Both the position numbers and the translations under genes were made by a program. Under the pieces are notes generated by a model. The model made no database searches, was not told the DNA's origin, and saw only the letters and a program-made list of their open reading frames with translations. Positions 63,171-64,000 of a stretch of 64,000 nt of DNA are shown one piece after another. The stretch covers positions 32,444-96,443 of the forward strand of contig JAFARC010000043.1 in assembly GCA_019245755.1 (NCBI GenBank). Reading direction: 5' to 3'. The number at the start of each line of letters is the position of its first letter. The first letter of the stretch is position 1. The DNA is from Mycobacteriaceae bacterium (lineage in GTDB: Bacteria > Actinomycetota > Actinomycetes > Mycobacteriales > Mycobacteriaceae).

Positions 63171-63185
63171 TAGAAATCATTCTCG
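63171..63185. promoter_or_regulatory. Zur-box-like sequence upstream of ctpI
   Basis: TAGAAATCATTCTCG matches 11 of 15 bases of the mycobacterial Zur (FurB) box TGAAAATCATTTTCA, 75 bp before the ctpI start. In M. tuberculosis the gene divergent from ctpI (Rv0106) is Zur-controlled. Confidence 0.45.
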
Positions 63186-63499
63186 GCAGCGATGCCCTCA
63201 GCGCAGGGGCTGGGCCGTGTTTACCCACGGGGCGCAGATCGCGCGCAAACCGCAAACACCCTAGGCACGTGCGAGGTCTCGGGTCTGATCCGCCGAGACG
63301 AGCATGCTCCCATCCAATCACCGAACGGGCTACAACCCAAGCTATCTCCGCATCAAGCGGTTCGGCCAGAGCCCGGTCACGAAGGTGTAGCGACCCATAC
63401 CGCGCATAGCGTTAAAGGACCCGCCAATCAACGCCCTGGCAAGCCGGGGCAGCGGTAAGGTCGGTACCGCGTCTCGTCGTTGACAGCGCCGGATGCGGC

Positions 63500-63536
63500 G
63501 GGGCCGGCGCCTTACTCCCTAGCGGGTGCCGGCCCC
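63500..63536 (+). promoter_or_regulatory. 9-bp perfect hairpin upstream of the porin gene
   Basis: GGGGCCGGC (63500-63508) pairs with GCCGGCCCC (63528-63536) across 19 bases. No T-run follows on either strand, so it is either a weak terminator or a leader structure of the porin transcript. Confidence 0.5.
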
Positions 63537-63658
63537 AGCCGTGTTTACGCATTCGTTGCCGCGCTGATCGCGCCACTGTTATCTTCTGCTAGTCGATCGT
63601 GAGCGCAGTTCAAGGGCCAGCTGTGGGGGGTCGCCTGCGCCGGACAGCTGAGGAGATC

Positions 63659-64000
63659 ATGAGAGCCATTGCCCGCATTGTCGTCGCACTAGCCGCCGCT
63701 TGTGGTGCGCTGCTCGTCGTCGGGACGGGAACGTCTCACGCCGGCCTGGACAACGAGCTTTCGCTGGTCGCCGGGGACGGCGACACCCTCACCGTTCAGC
63801 AGTGGGATACGTTCCTCAACGGTGTCTATCCGCTGGACCGCAACCGGTTGACCCGCGAGTGGTTTCACTCCGGCAAGGCCGTCTACCACGTGACCGGCCC
63901 GAACGCCGCACAATTCGCCGGGACGCTGGAGCTGGGCTATCAGATCGGGTTCCCGTGGTCGCTGGGGGTGGGTGTGAACTTCAGCTACACCACGCCGAAC
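63659..64000 (+). CDS. MspA-family outer-membrane porin (5' part, cut by window end)
   Basis: ATG at 63659 follows AGGAG closely (three-base gap). The 114 visible residues begin with a signal peptide (MRAIARIVVALAAACGALLV, cleavage after TGTSHA, residue 28). The mature part GLDNELSLVAGDGDTLTVQQ... LTREWFHSG... LELGYQIGFPWSLGVGVNFSYTTPN is almost the same as MspA. The constriction-zone aspartates lie just past the edge. MspA octamers form the main water-filled channel for small hydrophilic solutes, cations included. The neighbouring metal import genes make passage of Ni2+ through the mycomembrane a reasonable guess. Confidence 0.94.
   Translation, partial: MRAIARIVVALAAACGALLVVGTGTSHAGLDNELSLVAGDGDTLTVQQWDTFLNGVYPLDRNRLTREWFHSGKAVYHVTGPNAAQFAGTLELGYQIGFPWSLGVGVNFSYTTPN

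Larger units (their letters stand above)
63097..63658. other. 562-bp divergent region between ctpI and the porin gene
   Basis: No gene is recognised. It holds the Zur-like box near ctpI and a strong hairpin near the porin. Short open frames (for example 63192-63458) lack ribosome sites and domain content. A long untranslated leader fits what is known for mspA-type porin genes. Confidence 0.6.

Noticed and set aside
63192..63458. 88-codon frame in the ctpI-porin gap
   Set aside because: No ribosome site and no recognisable motif; composition is not protein-like. A short transposase-like look of another frame (ending VTKV) was too weak to name.

Overview
The window is a high-GC actinobacterial chromosome segment whose gene order follows the Mycobacterium tuberculosis interval Rv3604c to Rv3684 almost gene by gene. 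It ends in a partial gene for an MspA-type porin, a family of mycobacteria outside the tuberculosis complex and best known from fast growers, so the organism is a non-tuberculous Mycobacteriaceae member. I cannot name the species. Comparisons with M. tuberculosis here are from memory of that genome, not from a search.

Left part (1-13.6 kb): a tightly packed minus-strand folate operon (folE, folP, folB, folK, a DUF3180 protein and a membrane protein open at the left edge) with ftsH upstream of folE. A plus-strand trio follows (epoxide hydrolase, LLM-class flavin oxidoreductase, zinc alcohol dehydrogenase), joined by one- to four-base overlaps. Next is a minus-strand block for hypoxanthine salvage, tRNA-Ile lysidine synthesis, a zinc metalloprotease and a DacB-type carboxypeptidase. 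The espACD and esx/PE/PPE genes that M. tuberculosis carries in this interval are absent.

Middle (13.6-34 kb): pyrophosphatase, an OHCU decarboxylase, a serine-hydrolase-fold esterase, a DedA protein, and a flippase-like/GT2/DUF2304 set that ends in a 31-bp tandem repeat shared with the end of galE. Then come a GT-C-like membrane protein, tRNA-Thr(CGT), the DNA polymerase III delta' subunit, an adenylate cyclase, topA, cspA, an MrfA-like helicase and the Rv3651 homologue. Two structured non-coding RNAs flank the Rv3661 phosphatase: a 6C/B11-type RNA on the minus strand and a probable Ms1 (6S-like) RNA on the plus strand.

Right-middle (34.9-53.6 kb): a Fic-like protein with a degenerate active site, acs, then a cell-envelope, stress and redox block: a secreted serine protease, a membrane protein with a holin-like N-terminal pattern, ephE, marP, a CoA-type Nudix hydrolase, a TlpA-like thioredoxin, nth, crp, an MBL-fold hydrolase, RidA, a DUF4177 protein, the Get3-like pair, whiB4, ponA2, a metallophosphoesterase and the cysteine desulfhydrase cds1.

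Right end (53.6-64 kb): synteny stops at tRNA-Pro(CGG). A 1.4-kb islet between the intact tRNA gene and a 44-bp copy of its 3' half holds a broken serine recombinase and an RHH/DUF433-PIN-like (DUF5615) toxin-antitoxin pair. Beyond it lies a compact metal locus: a NiCoT nickel/cobalt permease, a Fur-family regulator next to a sequence matching the Nur-box pattern, a 67-residue protein that is one-third histidine, a KmtR-type nickel/cobalt sensor and a 1608-residue CtpI-type P-ATPase. The MspA-type porin follows. Taken together, this end looks like a nickel/cobalt (possibly also zinc) uptake, sensing, buffering and transport module.
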